DNA of 64,000 bases from Candidatus Aquidulcis sp. (GCA_020723385.1 DYIZ01000006.1:16958-80957), one strand, 5' to 3'; positions 52,235 through 61,316 are shown, counted from the first letter of the stretch. Numbers and translations are program-made. Notes: generated from the sequence alone by a model not told the origin.

Positions 52235-52525
52235 CTACTCTTTCTTCCATACCACCGCGCCGTCCACTTCGAGGTGGTCAATCACCGCCATGATGACGGC
52301 GTCCACCGGGGTGTCTTTGGTGATGGTGGTCTGGCGGGCGCTGGAACCGGCCGCGGTCAGCACCAGGTCGCCCTCGCCGGCGTCCACCGTGTCAATCGCC
52401 ACGAACGGTTTGCCAGAAGCAACGCCCTTCTCGTCGGTTTGGCGGCAGATGAGCAGCTTGCGGCCGGTCAGTTTTTCGTCTTTGATGGTCGAAATTGCAG
52501 TGCCAATCACTCGGGCGATGAGCAT
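52235..52525 (-). CDS. BMC pentamer shell protein (EutN/CcmL family), paralogue C
   Basis: A 96-residue third vertex protein (MLIARVIGTAISTIKDEKLTG, EGDLVLTAAGSSARQT, VIDHLEVDGAVVW). It is the first shell gene after the enzymes rpiB and deoC. A CGCTAATCTT repeat array lies between it and deoC. Confidence 0.93.
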   Translation of the reverse strand: MLIARVIGTAISTIKDEKLTGRKLLICRQTDEKGVASGKPFVAIDTVDAGEGDLVLTAAGSSARQTTITKDTPVDAVIMAVIDHLEVDGAVVWKKE

Positions 52526-52555
52526 AACTCACTCCTAACCAGGATGAACCGGAAA

Positions 52556-52620
52556 AGAATCCGCTAATCTTCGCTAATCGGCGCTAATCTTCTTCCAAAT
52601 TCGCGAAGATTAGCGGATTC
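52556..52620. repeat. CGCTAATCTT decamer hairpin inside the BMC operon (EutN/deoC junction)
   Basis: 10-bp units CGCTAATCTT, CGCTAATCGG, CGCTAATCTT face GCGAAGATTAGCGGATT. It fills the gap between deoC and the EutN gene. Confidence 0.8.
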
Positions 52621-52650
52621 AAATCCCTGCCAAATATTGTTTGTAAAAAA

Positions 52651-53589
52651 CTAATAACTCTTGCCGCCTGCTGGGGCGGGGACTTTCTCGCTCGCCGCGC
52701 TGCTCCCGGCCTGCGCCGCCTGGACGATCTTGACCCCGGCGCTGGCGCCGATGCGGGTCGCGCCGGCTTTGACCAGGCTCTCGGCGTCAGCCAGGGTGCG
52801 CACGCCGCCGGAGGCCTTCACGCCCATCTCCGGGCCGACCACGCGGCGCATCAGGGCAATATCTTCCACCGTTGCGCCGCCGCCGGAAAAACCGGTGGAG
52901 GTTTTGACGAAATCAGCCCCGGCTTCTTTCGAGAGCAGGCAGGCAGTCACTTTCTCATCGTTGGTCAGCAGCGCTGTCTCGATGATGACTTTCACCAGCG
53001 CCCCGGCGGCATGGGTGGTCGCCACCACGCCGCGAATATCGCGCGCCACCATCTCGTGATCTTTGCTCTTCAGCGCGCCGATGTTAATGACCATGTCTAT
53101 CTCAGTCGCGCCTTGCTCGAGGGCAGTCTTCGTCTCGAAGACTTTGACCTCCGGGGCAGATGCGCCAAGCGGGAAACCGATCACCGTGCAAACTTTGACC
53201 GGCGTGCCGCGCAGCAAATCAGCGCACAGGCGCACATGGGTTGGGTTGACGCACACCGAGGCGAAGCTGAATTTGCGGGCCTCGTAACATAACTGGGCAA
53301 TCTGGTCGCTGGTGGCGTCGGGTTTGAGCAGGGTGTGGTCAATCATGCTCGCCAGGCTCAAATCGTTGGGGATGCCGCCCAGCCGGGAAGTCAACCGCTC
53401 GGCCCCGGCGCTCACCACACGGCCCACCTCGTCGAAACAGGTGCGCACGCACAGTCCCTCGGCGCACTCCCGCTTGCAGGTCACACCAGCCGGGTAAGCA
53501 GCTTTCTCTTCCTGTGCGAGCAGCGCCAGCAGCACTTCACGGGTGACGACTTCGACAATCCGTTCGACTTTTTGGGGATCGAGGGCCAT
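52651..53589 (-). CDS. deoC: deoxyribose-phosphate aldolase with BMC-targeting N-terminus
   Basis: DeoC cleaves 2-deoxyribose-5-phosphate to glyceraldehyde-3-phosphate and acetaldehyde; 312 residues, ~90 longer than a plain DeoC at the N-terminus. Schiff-base K229 lies in DFVKTSTGF, with D84 in MIDHTLLKP and D165 in EIDMVINIG. Residues 1-27 form an encapsulation-peptide-like helix ([18 protein letters not shown]). Next comes a four-cysteine cluster C38, C42, C47, C51, absent from ordinary DeoC. A short Ala/Pro tail ends the protein. The gene is one base after rpiB. Confidence 0.94.
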   Translation of the reverse strand: MALDPQKVERIVEVVTREVLLALLAQEEKAAYPAGVTCKRECAEGLCVRTCFDEVGRVVSAGAERLTSRLGGIPNDLSLASMIDHTLLKPDATSDQIAQLCYEARKFSFASVCVNPTHVRLCADLLRGTPVKVCTVIGFPLGASAPEVKVFETKTALEQGATEIDMVINIGALKSKDHEMVARDIRGVVATTHAAGALVKVIIETALLTNDEKVTACLLSKEAGADFVKTSTGFSGGGATVEDIALMRRVVGPEMGVKASGGVRTLADAESLVKAGATRIGASAGVKIVQAAQAGSSAASEKVPAPAGGKSY

Positions 53590-53590
53590 A

Positions 53591-54265
53591 TCAATCCTTG
53601 CGTTTCAGGAATAATTTTTCGATTGCCATGATCTTCTCCACCCGGCGGGCATGGCGGTCGCCGCCGAAGGGTGTCGCCAGCCAGGTTTTGACGATCTGGC
53701 GAGCCAGGGCCTCGCCGATCAGCCCCGCCCCGAGGGTGAGCACGTTGGCGTCGTTGTGCTCGCGGCTGTTGACAGCCGTGGCGTAATCGTAACATAGGGC
53801 GGCGCGCACGCCGGGGACCTTGTTGGCGACCATGCAGCTTCCGATGCCTGCCCCATCCACAACGATTCCCCGCCAGGCCTTGCCCTCGCTCACCATCCAG
53901 GCCACCGCGTAGGCAAAATCCGGATAATCTACCGAGGCTGTGCTGTCTGTGCCGCAATCAATGACGGTGTAACCCAGCTCGCCGAGATAGGCTTTCAGCG
54001 TTTGCTTAAGACCGAAGCCGCCATGATCTGCGCTGATGGCGACGACGCCGTTGGCGACGACGCCATCGGCGACGGTTTGTTTGGATGATGCTGCCGCAGG
54101 CGCGGGGGCCGGAGGGGGTGTGGCAGCCGCAGGCTGGGCGCGACCCTCCGGGGCTGGGACCAATTTCGGGGATTCTGAACCCCGATTGGCCCCCTCGCCC
54201 GTCAGGGTCTGGCGTAACACCCGTTTGACGATCTCGTGCAACTCGGCGTCGGAAGGCAGGGTCAT
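53591..54265 (-). CDS. rpiB: ribose-5-phosphate isomerase B with BMC-targeting N-terminus
   Basis: RpiB/LacAB-fold isomerase, 224 residues. A leading amphipathic helix ([16 protein letters not shown]) looks like an encapsulation peptide, then an Ala/Pro linker (~45-65), then the enzyme: [52 protein letters not shown] and [12 protein letters not shown]. The catalytic Cys of E. coli RpiB (CGTGIG) is Asp here, as in the variant class with another acidic base. ATG 54265 is used. It is the first gene of the operon, which suits a sugar-phosphate role. Confidence 0.9.
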   Translation of the reverse strand: MTLPSDAELHEIVKRVLRQTLTGEGANRGSESPKLVPAPEGRAQPAAATPPPAPAPAAASSKQTVADGVVANGVVAISADHGGFGLKQTLKAYLGELGYTVIDCGTDSTASVDYPDFAYAVAWMVSEGKAWRGIVVDGAGIGSCMVANKVPGVRAALCYDYATAVNSREHNDANVLTLGAGLIGEALARQIVKTWLATPFGGDRHARRVEKIMAIEKLFLKRKD

Positions 54266-54335
54266 CTCAGTCAGGATTATAAGGCCGCGTGCGGCGACGG
54301 GCAAGGGGATGGTTTGATTTCTGACGCAGGTCATC

Positions 54336-54384
54336 CTTCGACTGCGCTCAGGATGCCTGAACAGGCGGTCTGGCGCAGTCGAAG
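54336..54384. repeat. CTTCGACTGCGC inverted repeat upstream of the BMC operon
   Basis: Perfect 12-bp arms CTTCGACTGCGC and GCGCAGTCGAAG with a CTCAGG element between, in the 135 bp between der and rpiB. Related CTTCGAC..CTCAGG motifs occur at 6668 and 44728. A single diverged half is at 62619-62640. Confidence 0.8.
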
Positions 54385-54400
54385 ATTGTTTTACATAAAG

Positions 54401-55780
54401 CTATTTACTCTGCTTCAGTACAAACCGGATGGGCGTCCCCAAAAAGCTGTAGGACTCGCGCATCTGATTCTCCAAAAACCGCAGATACGTAAAATGCGCC
54501 AGCCGGGGTTCGTTGACGTATACCATAAAGGTCGGCGGCTCGCTGCGTACCTGCGTGCCATAGTAAATCTTGAGCGACCGCCCGGCGTGGGAGGGCGAGG
54601 CGTGTTGGTCCTGCGCAGCATGTAATATTTTGTTGATCTGCGAGGTAGACAGCCGCACCAGCCGCTCTTCCTGCACGCGCAGCGCCATGGGCAGCACCTG
54701 GTTCACGCGCTGACCGGTGAGGGCAGAGATATACAGCACCGGCACGTAATCCATAAAGTTCAGCCCCTGCCGGACGGTTTTCGTGAACTCATCCATCGTG
54801 TAGGTGTCTTTTTCGACAATATCCCACTTGTTCACGATCACGACCACACTCTTCCAGGCTTCCAGCACAAAACCGGCAATATGTGTGTCCTGGGCGGTCA
54901 GCCCGCTGGTGGCATCCACCATCAGCAGCACCACGTCGGCGCGCTCGATGGCTTGCAGCGAGCGCAGCACACTGTACTTCTCCACGCCCGGCTCGATCTT
55001 TCCCCTGCGGCGGATGCCGGCGGTGTCTATCAAGGTGATGGGCATGCCATCCAGCTCGAGGTGTGTGTCTACTGCGTCACGCGTTGTGCCGGGGATGGGG
55101 CTGACGATCGAACGTTCCTCACCCACCAGCCGGTTGAGCAGGCTGGATTTGCCCACATTGGGCTTGCCGACGATAGCAATCTTGACCGAATCATCCTCGG
55201 CTTCCTCGCCTGCGGTGGGGAAAGACGCCACCAGCGCGTCGAGCAGATCGCCGGTGCCGGTGCCGTGGAAAGCCGAGATAGCATACGGCTCGCCCAACCC
55301 CAGCTCGTAGAATTGGAGGGCTTGAGTGCGGCGCGCGGCGCTGTCGGCTTTGTTGGCGACCAGGAAAACAGGCGGTTCGAGACGACCCGTCGCGTCATCT
55401 TTCCGTTGGAGGCGGCGAAGAATTAGGGCCACTTCCTGGTCGGCGGGCGTGACTCCGGCATCGGCGTCTGTGAGGAACAACACTGCGTCTGCCGATTGGA
55501 TGGCGATCTCGGCCTGGGCGCGGATTTCTGTGATGAAATCCGCCGAGCCAACGGAAAGCGGCTGCTGGCCTTTCCCGGGGCCGGTCTGGGTGGGGTCAAT
55601 CCCGCCGGTGTCAATGATGTCGAAGGCGATGCCGTTCCATTCGGCTTCGGCCATCAACCGGTCACGCGTCGTGCCGGGAGTATCGTCTACGACCGCCAGG
55701 CGCTCGCCTGCCAGCCGGTTGAACAGGGTGCTCTTGCCGACGTTGGGGCGTCCGACGAGGGCGACAATGGGTTTGGGCAT
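54401..55780 (-). CDS. der: GTPase Der (EngA)
   Basis: Ribosome-assembly GTPase with two G domains, 459 residues. G1 loops GRPNVGKST (10-18) and GKPNVGKSS (~205-213), DTAGI and NKWD motifs in domain 2, and a C-terminal KH-like domain (from ~355) with KIYYGTQV...PPTFMVYVNEP. Domain 1 has DTGGID as switch II. Length and order are typical. It sits alone before YbbR/CdaA on the same strand (24-bp gap), possibly one operon with them. Confidence 0.96.
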   Translation of the reverse strand: MPKPIVALVGRPNVGKSTLFNRLAGERLAVVDDTPGTTRDRLMAEAEWNGIAFDIIDTGGIDPTQTGPGKGQQPLSVGSADFITEIRAQAEIAIQSADAVLFLTDADAGVTPADQEVALILRRLQRKDDATGRLEPPVFLVANKADSAARRTQALQFYELGLGEPYAISAFHGTGTGDLLDALVASFPTAGEEAEDDSVKIAIVGKPNVGKSSLLNRLVGEERSIVSPIPGTTRDAVDTHLELDGMPITLIDTAGIRRRGKIEPGVEKYSVLRSLQAIERADVVLLMVDATSGLTAQDTHIAGFVLEAWKSVVVIVNKWDIVEKDTYTMDEFTKTVRQGLNFMDYVPVLYISALTGQRVNQVLPMALRVQEERLVRLSTSQINKILHAAQDQHASPSHAGRSLKIYYGTQVRSEPPTFMVYVNEPRLAHFTYLRFLENQMRESYSFLGTPIRFVLKQSK

Positions 55781-55803
55781 GATATACCTCGAAATGATGA
55801 TGA

Positions 55804-57138
55804 TTACGGCCGCCGGGTGGGCGTAGGGGTTGGCGTTGGAGTAACCAGCGGGGTGGGCGTGGGAGTGTAATCCGGGGTAGGGGTGCTGGTAGCCGTGGGG
55901 GTGGCGGTTGGTTCCGGCTCGATGGTCACTTCCACGCTCGCCGGAAGCATGGATACCTGCTGTACTTGTGGGGGCAGAAAATCTACTACTGGGGTAATCT
56001 GGTAGACCCCGGCTCCATAACCGGCCAGATCAACCCGCACGCGGATATCCTCGGGACGCAGGGTGCTCAGGACAGGCACCGGCCCGGACAGGATCACATC
56101 CACCGTGGTGGGAGAAACTTCTACCAGCATCCCCGGCATCAGCCCGATGATCTCCACCGGCAGTGAGACGCTGACACTGCTCTCGATAGCCGCAATGCTT
56201 ACTTGCACGACCACCTTAGGGTCGCCGACTACTGAGATGTCTGCCGGTAGATTAAGCTCGACCAGGCTTTCAAGATCGTCCACAGCGCCAGTCATGTCGA
56301 GCGGGGTGGTTTCGATGTAACCGGGAAGATCGTTGACCAACTCGGGGTCCGATGAAAAGACGATGACATTGGGCGGCGAGACGGAGATGTTAGTCAGCTT
56401 GTAGCCGCTGGCAACCTGGCCGATGGTGACGACTTTGACAATGACGTTGCGGTAGCCGCCCAACAGGGTCACTTCCTGGCTCAACGTCGTTGTGCTGGGA
56501 GTCAGGGTGACGCCGTTCACCGGCAGGCCGCGCGCATCGAGTGCCGCCAGCGTGAGCACTCTTTCGATTTTTTCGCTGGCGCCGGTGATATCCAGCACGG
56601 CGCGAATTTCTTTGACTTGCGCCACCAGCGATTCTGCGCCGGATACAGTAACCTGAGCCGGTTCCAGTGTCGGCGCGCCTGCCGTGTATCCCTGTGGCGG
56701 TGTGCCGGTCTCCGTCAGTGTAATCGAGATGGCCTGCGAAACCAGCGGCTCCAGCAGGACTGTTTCCGTCTCGGGATCAATCCGCACCACGCGCACCGGC
56801 CGGTAATTGACTTGCACCTGAACCGGGATGGTATGTTCGCCAGCTTCCAGGCCAGACAGGTCTACCCAGGCGCGGATGGCTTTCCCATCGCCGTTCATCT
56901 GAGTCCAGATGGAGAGCGGCGCATTCAGGGTTAATTTTATGGGGCGCGGCGTTTCGCCCATGAGCAGCAAGCCGGGGTCCTGGCCGACGATCTCGACCGG
57001 GAGCGAGCGGTCGAAATCCTGTTCGATATTGGGGTCGGAGGCGGTAACCGATGAGACCCAGACAACGACTGCCAGGATGAAAGCCAGCAGCAGGCTGCCC
57101 AGATTCTTGCTGAGCCACCGAAACGGTTTGAGCAGCAT
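55804..57138 (-). CDS. YbbR-domain protein (CdaA regulator-like)
   Basis: A 444-residue membrane-anchored protein: one N-terminal helix (~10-32), three or four YbbR-type beta domains with recurring VPVEIxG/LxPxxVxV patterns (for example TPPQGYTAGAPTLEPAQV), and a Pro/Thr tail from ~410. Such proteins (CdaR) bind the outer side of CdaA and tune c-di-AMP synthesis. The start follows the cdaA stop without a gap, so the two are coupled. Confidence 0.85.
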   Translation of the reverse strand: MLLKPFRWLSKNLGSLLLAFILAVVVWVSSVTASDPNIEQDFDRSLPVEIVGQDPGLLLMGETPRPIKLTLNAPLSIWTQMNGDGKAIRAWVDLSGLEAGEHTIPVQVQVNYRPVRVVRIDPETETVLLEPLVSQAISITLTETGTPPQGYTAGAPTLEPAQVTVSGAESLVAQVKEIRAVLDITGASEKIERVLTLAALDARGLPVNGVTLTPSTTTLSQEVTLLGGYRNVIVKVVTIGQVASGYKLTNISVSPPNVIVFSSDPELVNDLPGYIETTPLDMTGAVDDLESLVELNLPADISVVGDPKVVVQVSIAAIESSVSVSLPVEIIGLMPGMLVEVSPTTVDVILSGPVPVLSTLRPEDIRVRVDLAGYGAGVYQITPVVDFLPPQVQQVSMLPASVEVTIEPEPTATPTATSTPTPDYTPTPTPLVTPTPTPTPTRRP

Positions 57139-58020
57139 CTATCCAAACTCTCCACGCGCCGCTGATGCGCCTGGGAACAGCCGCGCCAGCAGCCCGTTCA
57201 GCCCTTTTTGCGCCCCCGGCCGGTAGAATGCCCAGAGGATGTTCGACAGCCGCTCGGCGTCGAGGCGGCGGATCATTCGCCCGGCATGAACGACAGAGAT
57301 ATAACCGGTCTCTTCCGACACGACCACCACCACTGCATCGCTGACTTCGGAAATGCCGAGCGCAGCGCGGTGGCGCAGGCCCATTTGCCGTTCGGGCGTG
57401 CGCGTCAGCACGCCGCTGGCTGAGAGCGGCATGACGCACGCCGCAGCCACCAACCGGTTGCCTGAGATAATAACGGCGCCATCGTGGAGCGGCGTTTTGG
57501 GGTAGAAAACTTGCAGCAGCAAGTCGGTCGTCACACGGGCGTCGAGCGAGACGCCGGTGGTCACGTACTCATCCAGGTTATCGAGGCGGCGCAGGACGAT
57601 CAGCGCGCCATGCCGCCGGTCTGACAGGCGCATGGAAGCGTTGACCAACGCTGTGAGGGTATTCTGCACCTCGGAGGCGGCTTTTCCTTTCGGGCGGCTG
57701 ATCCCCGCTCTCCCCAGCCGCTCGAGGGCGCGGCGTATCTCGGGGGCGAAAACCACCGGGATGGCAACCACCAGCGCCGGGAGCGTGGTCTGGATCAGCC
57801 AGGAGAAGGCCGGCAGCACCTCCAGATTCGACAATATCCCTACCAGCACCATCAGCAGCAAAATGCCGCGTAGCAAGAGAATGGCCTGGGTGTCGCGTAG
57901 CAGCAATAGAATGCTGAAAAAGATGAGCGTCACCAGCGTCAGGTCAATGACGCTCAACCAGTTCAGGCGCTCGAAGATGAATACCAGTTTATCAATCAGG
58001 TTGGTGATAAAGCTTTCCAC
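57139..58020 (-). CDS. cdaA: diadenylate cyclase CdaA
   Basis: Makes c-di-AMP from two ATP; 293 residues. Three N-terminal membrane helices (~20-95), then the DAC domain with DGAVII (LHDGAVIISGN) and RHR (GLRHRAALGISE), and EETGYISV. ybbR follows directly, the common cdaA-cdaR arrangement for potassium and cell-wall homeostasis. GTG 58020 (ESFITNLIDK) is chosen; an upstream start would add 16 residues. Confidence 0.93.
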   Translation of the reverse strand: MESFITNLIDKLVFIFERLNWLSVIDLTLVTLIFFSILLLLRDTQAILLLRGILLLMVLVGILSNLEVLPAFSWLIQTTLPALVVAIPVVFAPEIRRALERLGRAGISRPKGKAASEVQNTLTALVNASMRLSDRRHGALIVLRRLDNLDEYVTTGVSLDARVTTDLLLQVFYPKTPLHDGAVIISGNRLVAAACVMPLSASGVLTRTPERQMGLRHRAALGISEVSDAVVVVVSEETGYISVVHAGRMIRRLDAERLSNILWAFYRPGAQKGLNGLLARLFPGASAARGEFG

Positions 58021-58105
58021 GGCAAATCTACTCGACGAGAGAGCGTTATAAACCAGACATTGGCCCACTCCCCCGTCGCATTGGTGAATTCGAAAATTTT
58101 GTCAG

Positions 58106-59251
58106 CTATATCGGGCGCATGACCCGGTCTTTACGGAGTTGTTTGAAGAGCATTACCTGGCCCGAAGGCGCTTTTTCGGCAGCGGCTTCTTGCCAGGCGC
58201 GCACTCCCAGCGCCTGGATTGTACGCGGCTCGTAACCGATCATTCGCCACACTTCGGCCTGCTGCGCCAGGCCGGGCGGCAGGAATAATAAAGATGCTTC
58301 GCACTGCAAATCGCGGGAGGCGCGTTCCACTTCTTCCATGAGCAGCGGCATGGCCTTGGGCAGGGAAAGCCCGGCCTCGAGGTAAACATCATCGGTGCGC
58401 GAAACCAGATTTTCGACCTGCCAGCCGACCAGGCCAACTGGCTTGCTGTCCATTTTCAGGAAGAGAAAGGCTTTTTCACCGAAAGCCGCCATCACATCTT
58501 CGTGGGTCAGCCGGCGTTGGCCGCCGCTCAAGCGGTTGATCAGCGCGGCGATCTCAGATGCGTGGCGCGGGCGCGCCCGCTCGACCAGCATCTCGCCCTT
58601 TCCGGCGACAGCCACCGGCAGTGGCGGTGTTGGCTCGAAGGCTACGATGGCGGCCAGCTCCTGCTGCCAGAAAGTCGAAACCTGCCGCCAGGTGTTTTCG
58701 AACGAACCGTCGTTGCGGATGATGATGTCGGCCGAGGACAGCTTTTCTTCCTGGGAGGGCTGGGTCTTGATGCGCTGAAGCGCGGCGTCTTCGGTCATCC
58801 CGCGCTTTTGCATCAACCGGCCGAGCTGGACTTCCGGTGGGGAGAATGTGACCCAGATGGCGTCACAGCCCTGCCGGAGGGGAGATTCCAGCAGTTTGAT
58901 CGCTTCGAGGACGATGACCTTCTCTTTAGCCCGGCGGATGAGCACATCGGTAGCCTGCCGCACCAGGGGGTGGACGATCGCTTCTAGGCGTTTCATCGCT
59001 TCGGGATCGTTGAACACCACGCGGGCCAGCTTCGCCCGGTCAATCTGCCCATCGGGGCCGAGAATCCATTTGCCAAACTCACCCAGGGTCGGCTGGTATC
59101 CTGGCGCGTCTTTGGCAATGGCGCGGTGGCCGAGAGCATCCGCGTCGATACCATACGAACCAAGATGTTCCAACATCTTGCGGACGACGCTCTTCCCGGT
59201 AGCGATGTTGCCTGTCAAACCGATTACATATTTGCCCGGCCAGGCGCTCAT
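58106..59251 (-). CDS. coaE: dephospho-CoA kinase fused to a GNAT domain
   Basis: A 381-residue two-part protein. Residues 1-~200 are CoaE, phosphorylating dephospho-CoA in the last step of CoA synthesis: P-loop GLTGNIATGKS, YGIDADALGH, HPLVR and DIIIRNDGS. Residues ~225-375 are a GNAT-like domain (ARPRHASEIAALINRLSG, LVGWQV, PPGLAQQAEVWRMIGYEP). GNAT enzymes use acyl-CoA, so the fusion links CoA making and use. The GNAT substrate is unknown and its acetyl-CoA pyrophosphate loop is weak. ATG 59251 has AGGAGG seven bases upstream. Confidence 0.9.
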   Translation of the reverse strand: MSAWPGKYVIGLTGNIATGKSVVRKMLEHLGSYGIDADALGHRAIAKDAPGYQPTLGEFGKWILGPDGQIDRAKLARVVFNDPEAMKRLEAIVHPLVRQATDVLIRRAKEKVIVLEAIKLLESPLRQGCDAIWVTFSPPEVQLGRLMQKRGMTEDAALQRIKTQPSQEEKLSSADIIIRNDGSFENTWRQVSTFWQQELAAIVAFEPTPPLPVAVAGKGEMLVERARPRHASEIAALINRLSGGQRRLTHEDVMAAFGEKAFLFLKMDSKPVGLVGWQVENLVSRTDDVYLEAGLSLPKAMPLLMEEVERASRDLQCEASLLFLPPGLAQQAEVWRMIGYEPRTIQALGVRAWQEAAAEKAPSGQVMLFKQLRKDRVMRPI

Positions 59252-59410
59252 GAGTCCTCCTGGAATGATGAAAGCTTCTCCCCCATTTTAGCCGGGGTAG
59301 GGCAGAATGTCAAAGGGAGTGGGCGTTTGCCGGGCGTTTGCAAGGCAATTGTTAGTAGTTTGCCGGGAAAAAACCGAACTTTGTTGTAAAATTATGCTTG
59401 TTGTCAAACG

Positions 59411-59440
59411 TTATCCCACATTATCCAACATTATCCAACT
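59411..59440. repeat. three tandem TTATCCMACN decamers
   Basis: TTATCCCACA, TTATCCAACA, TTATCCAACT follow without gaps, a 10-bp period close to one helix turn. They are 33-62 bp upstream of the dehydrogenase ATG. TTATCCCACA differs from a DnaA box (TTATCCACA) by one extra C. Confidence 0.75.
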
Positions 59441-59472
59441 GGCAATTCACCGATATCCAACAGCGGCCTATC

Positions 59473-60492
59473 ATGGCAAATACTATCGAAGTCCTTTCAA
59501 CCATCCCTTTCACCGAAAGCCAGACCAACCTGCTGGCGGGCGTTTCCCCTCGCCTGCATTTCACGATCCTCAAAGCGCTGAAGCTCGAAGAAGTCCCGGC
59601 GGATTTGTGGGAGCGCACTGAAGTGCTGTATACCAACCGGGTGATGCCCGCTCCTGAACAGGCTCCAAAGCTGCGCTGGGTGCAATTCCATTGGGCCGGG
59701 GTGAACCATGTATTGGATTTGCCTCTGATGCACAAACCCGATCTCGTCGTCACCAACTTGAGCGGGGTCATCACCACCCAGCTTGCTGAATATGCTTTGA
59801 TGATGCTGCTGGCCCTGGGACATCGCCTGCCCGACCTGGCAGCCCACCAGCGTAAAGCCGAATGGCCCGCCGACCGGTGGGAACGCTTCCGCCCTCGTGA
59901 GCTGCGCGGCAGCACGGTGGGTATTGTGGGCTACGGCAGCGTTGGACGGCAGGTGGCGCGCCTGTTGTACGGCCTGGGTGCGACCATCCTGGCGACCAAA
60001 CGGGACGCCATGCATCCCGAGGATACCGGCTACACTCCCGAGGGTCAGGGCGATCCGGCGGGCGATTTTGCCCGGCGCATTTACCCGCCGCAGGCATTGT
60101 GCTCGATGCTCAAAGAGTGCGACTTCGTTGTGGTGTGCATACCGCTAACCACCGAGACCCGTCACGCCATCGGAGCCAGGGAACTGGCCGCGCTCAAACC
60201 GGGAGCTTTCATCGTAGATATCTCGCGCGGGCACATCATAGACCACACCGCTTTGATCGCCGCGCTGCGAGAGCAGAAACTGGGCGGGGCGGCGCTCGAT
60301 GTATTCCCCGAAGAGCCATTGCCGCCCGACAGCCCGCTCTGGAAGCTTCCCAATGTGATTGTCACCCCGCACATTTCTGGCAACACACCCGCTTACGATG
60401 ACCTCGCCGCGGCCTTTTTCGCTGAAAATCTGCACCGCTACCTGGCCGGGATGCCGTTGTACAACCGGGTAGACCTGGGGAAGGGCTATTGA
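59473..60492 (+). CDS. D-isomer-specific 2-hydroxyacid dehydrogenase
   Basis: A 339-residue NAD(P)-dependent enzyme reducing a 2-keto acid to a D-hydroxy acid or the reverse. Rossmann GIVGYGSVGRQVARLL, catalytic Arg in DISRGHIIDHTAL, Glu in DVFPEEPLP and His in VTPHISG are all present. The catalytic domain has a short insert (MHPEDTGYTPEGQGDPAGD) common in the SerA-like branch. The substrate is unknown. The HAD gene overlaps its stop by four bases (TTGA). Confidence 0.9.
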   Translation: MANTIEVLSTIPFTESQTNLLAGVSPRLHFTILKALKLEEVPADLWERTEVLYTNRVMPAPEQAPKLRWVQFHWAGVNHVLDLPLMHKPDLVVTNLSGVITTQLAEYALMMLLALGHRLPDLAAHQRKAEWPADRWERFRPRELRGSTVGIVGYGSVGRQVARLLYGLGATILATKRDAMHPEDTGYTPEGQGDPAGDFARRIYPPQALCSMLKECDFVVVCIPLTTETRHAIGARELAALKPGAFIVDISRGHIIDHTALIAALREQKLGGAALDVFPEEPLPPDSPLWKLPNVIVTPHISGNTPAYDDLAAAFFAENLHRYLAGMPLYNRVDLGKGY

Positions 60493-61247
60493 ACAGCAAC
60501 CGCCGCTTCGACGCGATTTTGTTCGACCTCGGCAGCACGCTGGTCTATTTCGACGGCGATTGGGCGGAAGTATACGCCCGTTCCGATGCGACCCTGCTGC
60601 GCGCCCTGCGGGATGCCGGCCTGAAATTGGAGCCAGCCGCGTTTCTGGCCGAGTTTCACCGCCGGATGGAAGCGTACTTCGTCGAGCGGGAGACCGAATT
60701 CATCGAGCATACCACTCACCGCATTCTGAAGACGCTCCTGGCAGAATGGGGATTCGGCGATCTCCCGGATGCGATTCTACGCCCGGCGCTGGCGGCGCGC
60801 TACGCCGTCTCGCGCGCCCATTGGCTGCCCGAAACCGACGCCATCCCCACCCTGCAAACCCTGCGCCAGCAGGGCTACCGGCTGGGCCTCCTCTCCAACG
60901 CTGGCGACGACGCCGACGTGCAGGCCATCGTTGACAACGGCGGTTTCCGGCCTTACCTGGATTTTGTGCTCAGCTCGGCGGCGCTGGGCTACCGCAAGCC
61001 CAATCCGCGCAGCTTCCGGGCGGCGCTGGATCATTGGAATACGATCCCCTCGCGGGCGGCGATGGTGGGCGACACATTGGGGGCCGATATCCTGGGGGCG
61101 CAAAATCTCGGTCTGTTCGCCATCTGGATCACCCGCCGCGCCAATTCCGCCGCCAACCGCGCCCACGAGGACACCATCCAGCCCGACGCTGCCATCGCTA
61201 CGCTGCAAGAGCTTCCCAGTTTGTTGGACAGCCTCCCACTAACGTAG
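60489..61247 (+). CDS. HAD-superfamily hydrolase
   Basis: A 252-residue HAD-like hydrolase, subclass I. Motif I is FDLGSTLVYF: the nucleophilic Asp is kept, but the second Asp of DxDxT is Gly, as in many YjjG-like or dehalogenase-like members. Motif II LGLLSNAGD, motif III Lys in LGYRKPNP, motif IV VGDTLGADILGA. The start is TTG 60489 overlapping the dehydrogenase stop; the P450-like gene begins soon after its TAG. Substrate unknown; operonic coupling suggests a phosphorylated acid. Confidence 0.85.
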   Translation: MNSNRRFDAILFDLGSTLVYFDGDWAEVYARSDATLLRALRDAGLKLEPAAFLAEFHRRMEAYFVERETEFIEHTTHRILKTLLAEWGFGDLPDAILRPALAARYAVSRAHWLPETDAIPTLQTLRQQGYRLGLLSNAGDDADVQAIVDNGGFRPYLDFVLSSAALGYRKPNPRSFRAALDHWNTIPSRAAMVGDTLGADILGAQNLGLFAIWITRRANSAANRAHEDTIQPDAAIATLQELPSLLDSLPLT

Positions 61248-61316
61248 GTGTCACTTTCCCTACTCCGGCACGCAGACACTCCCTTACTCCAGCGTTATCC
61301 TCAATACGTCGAGGAT

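Noticed and set aside
61248..61316. GTG 61248 as start of the P450-like gene
   Set aside because: It directly follows the HAD stop without a ribosome binding site; the ATG at 61317 with GAGGAT is more likely, though the GTG cannot be excluded.
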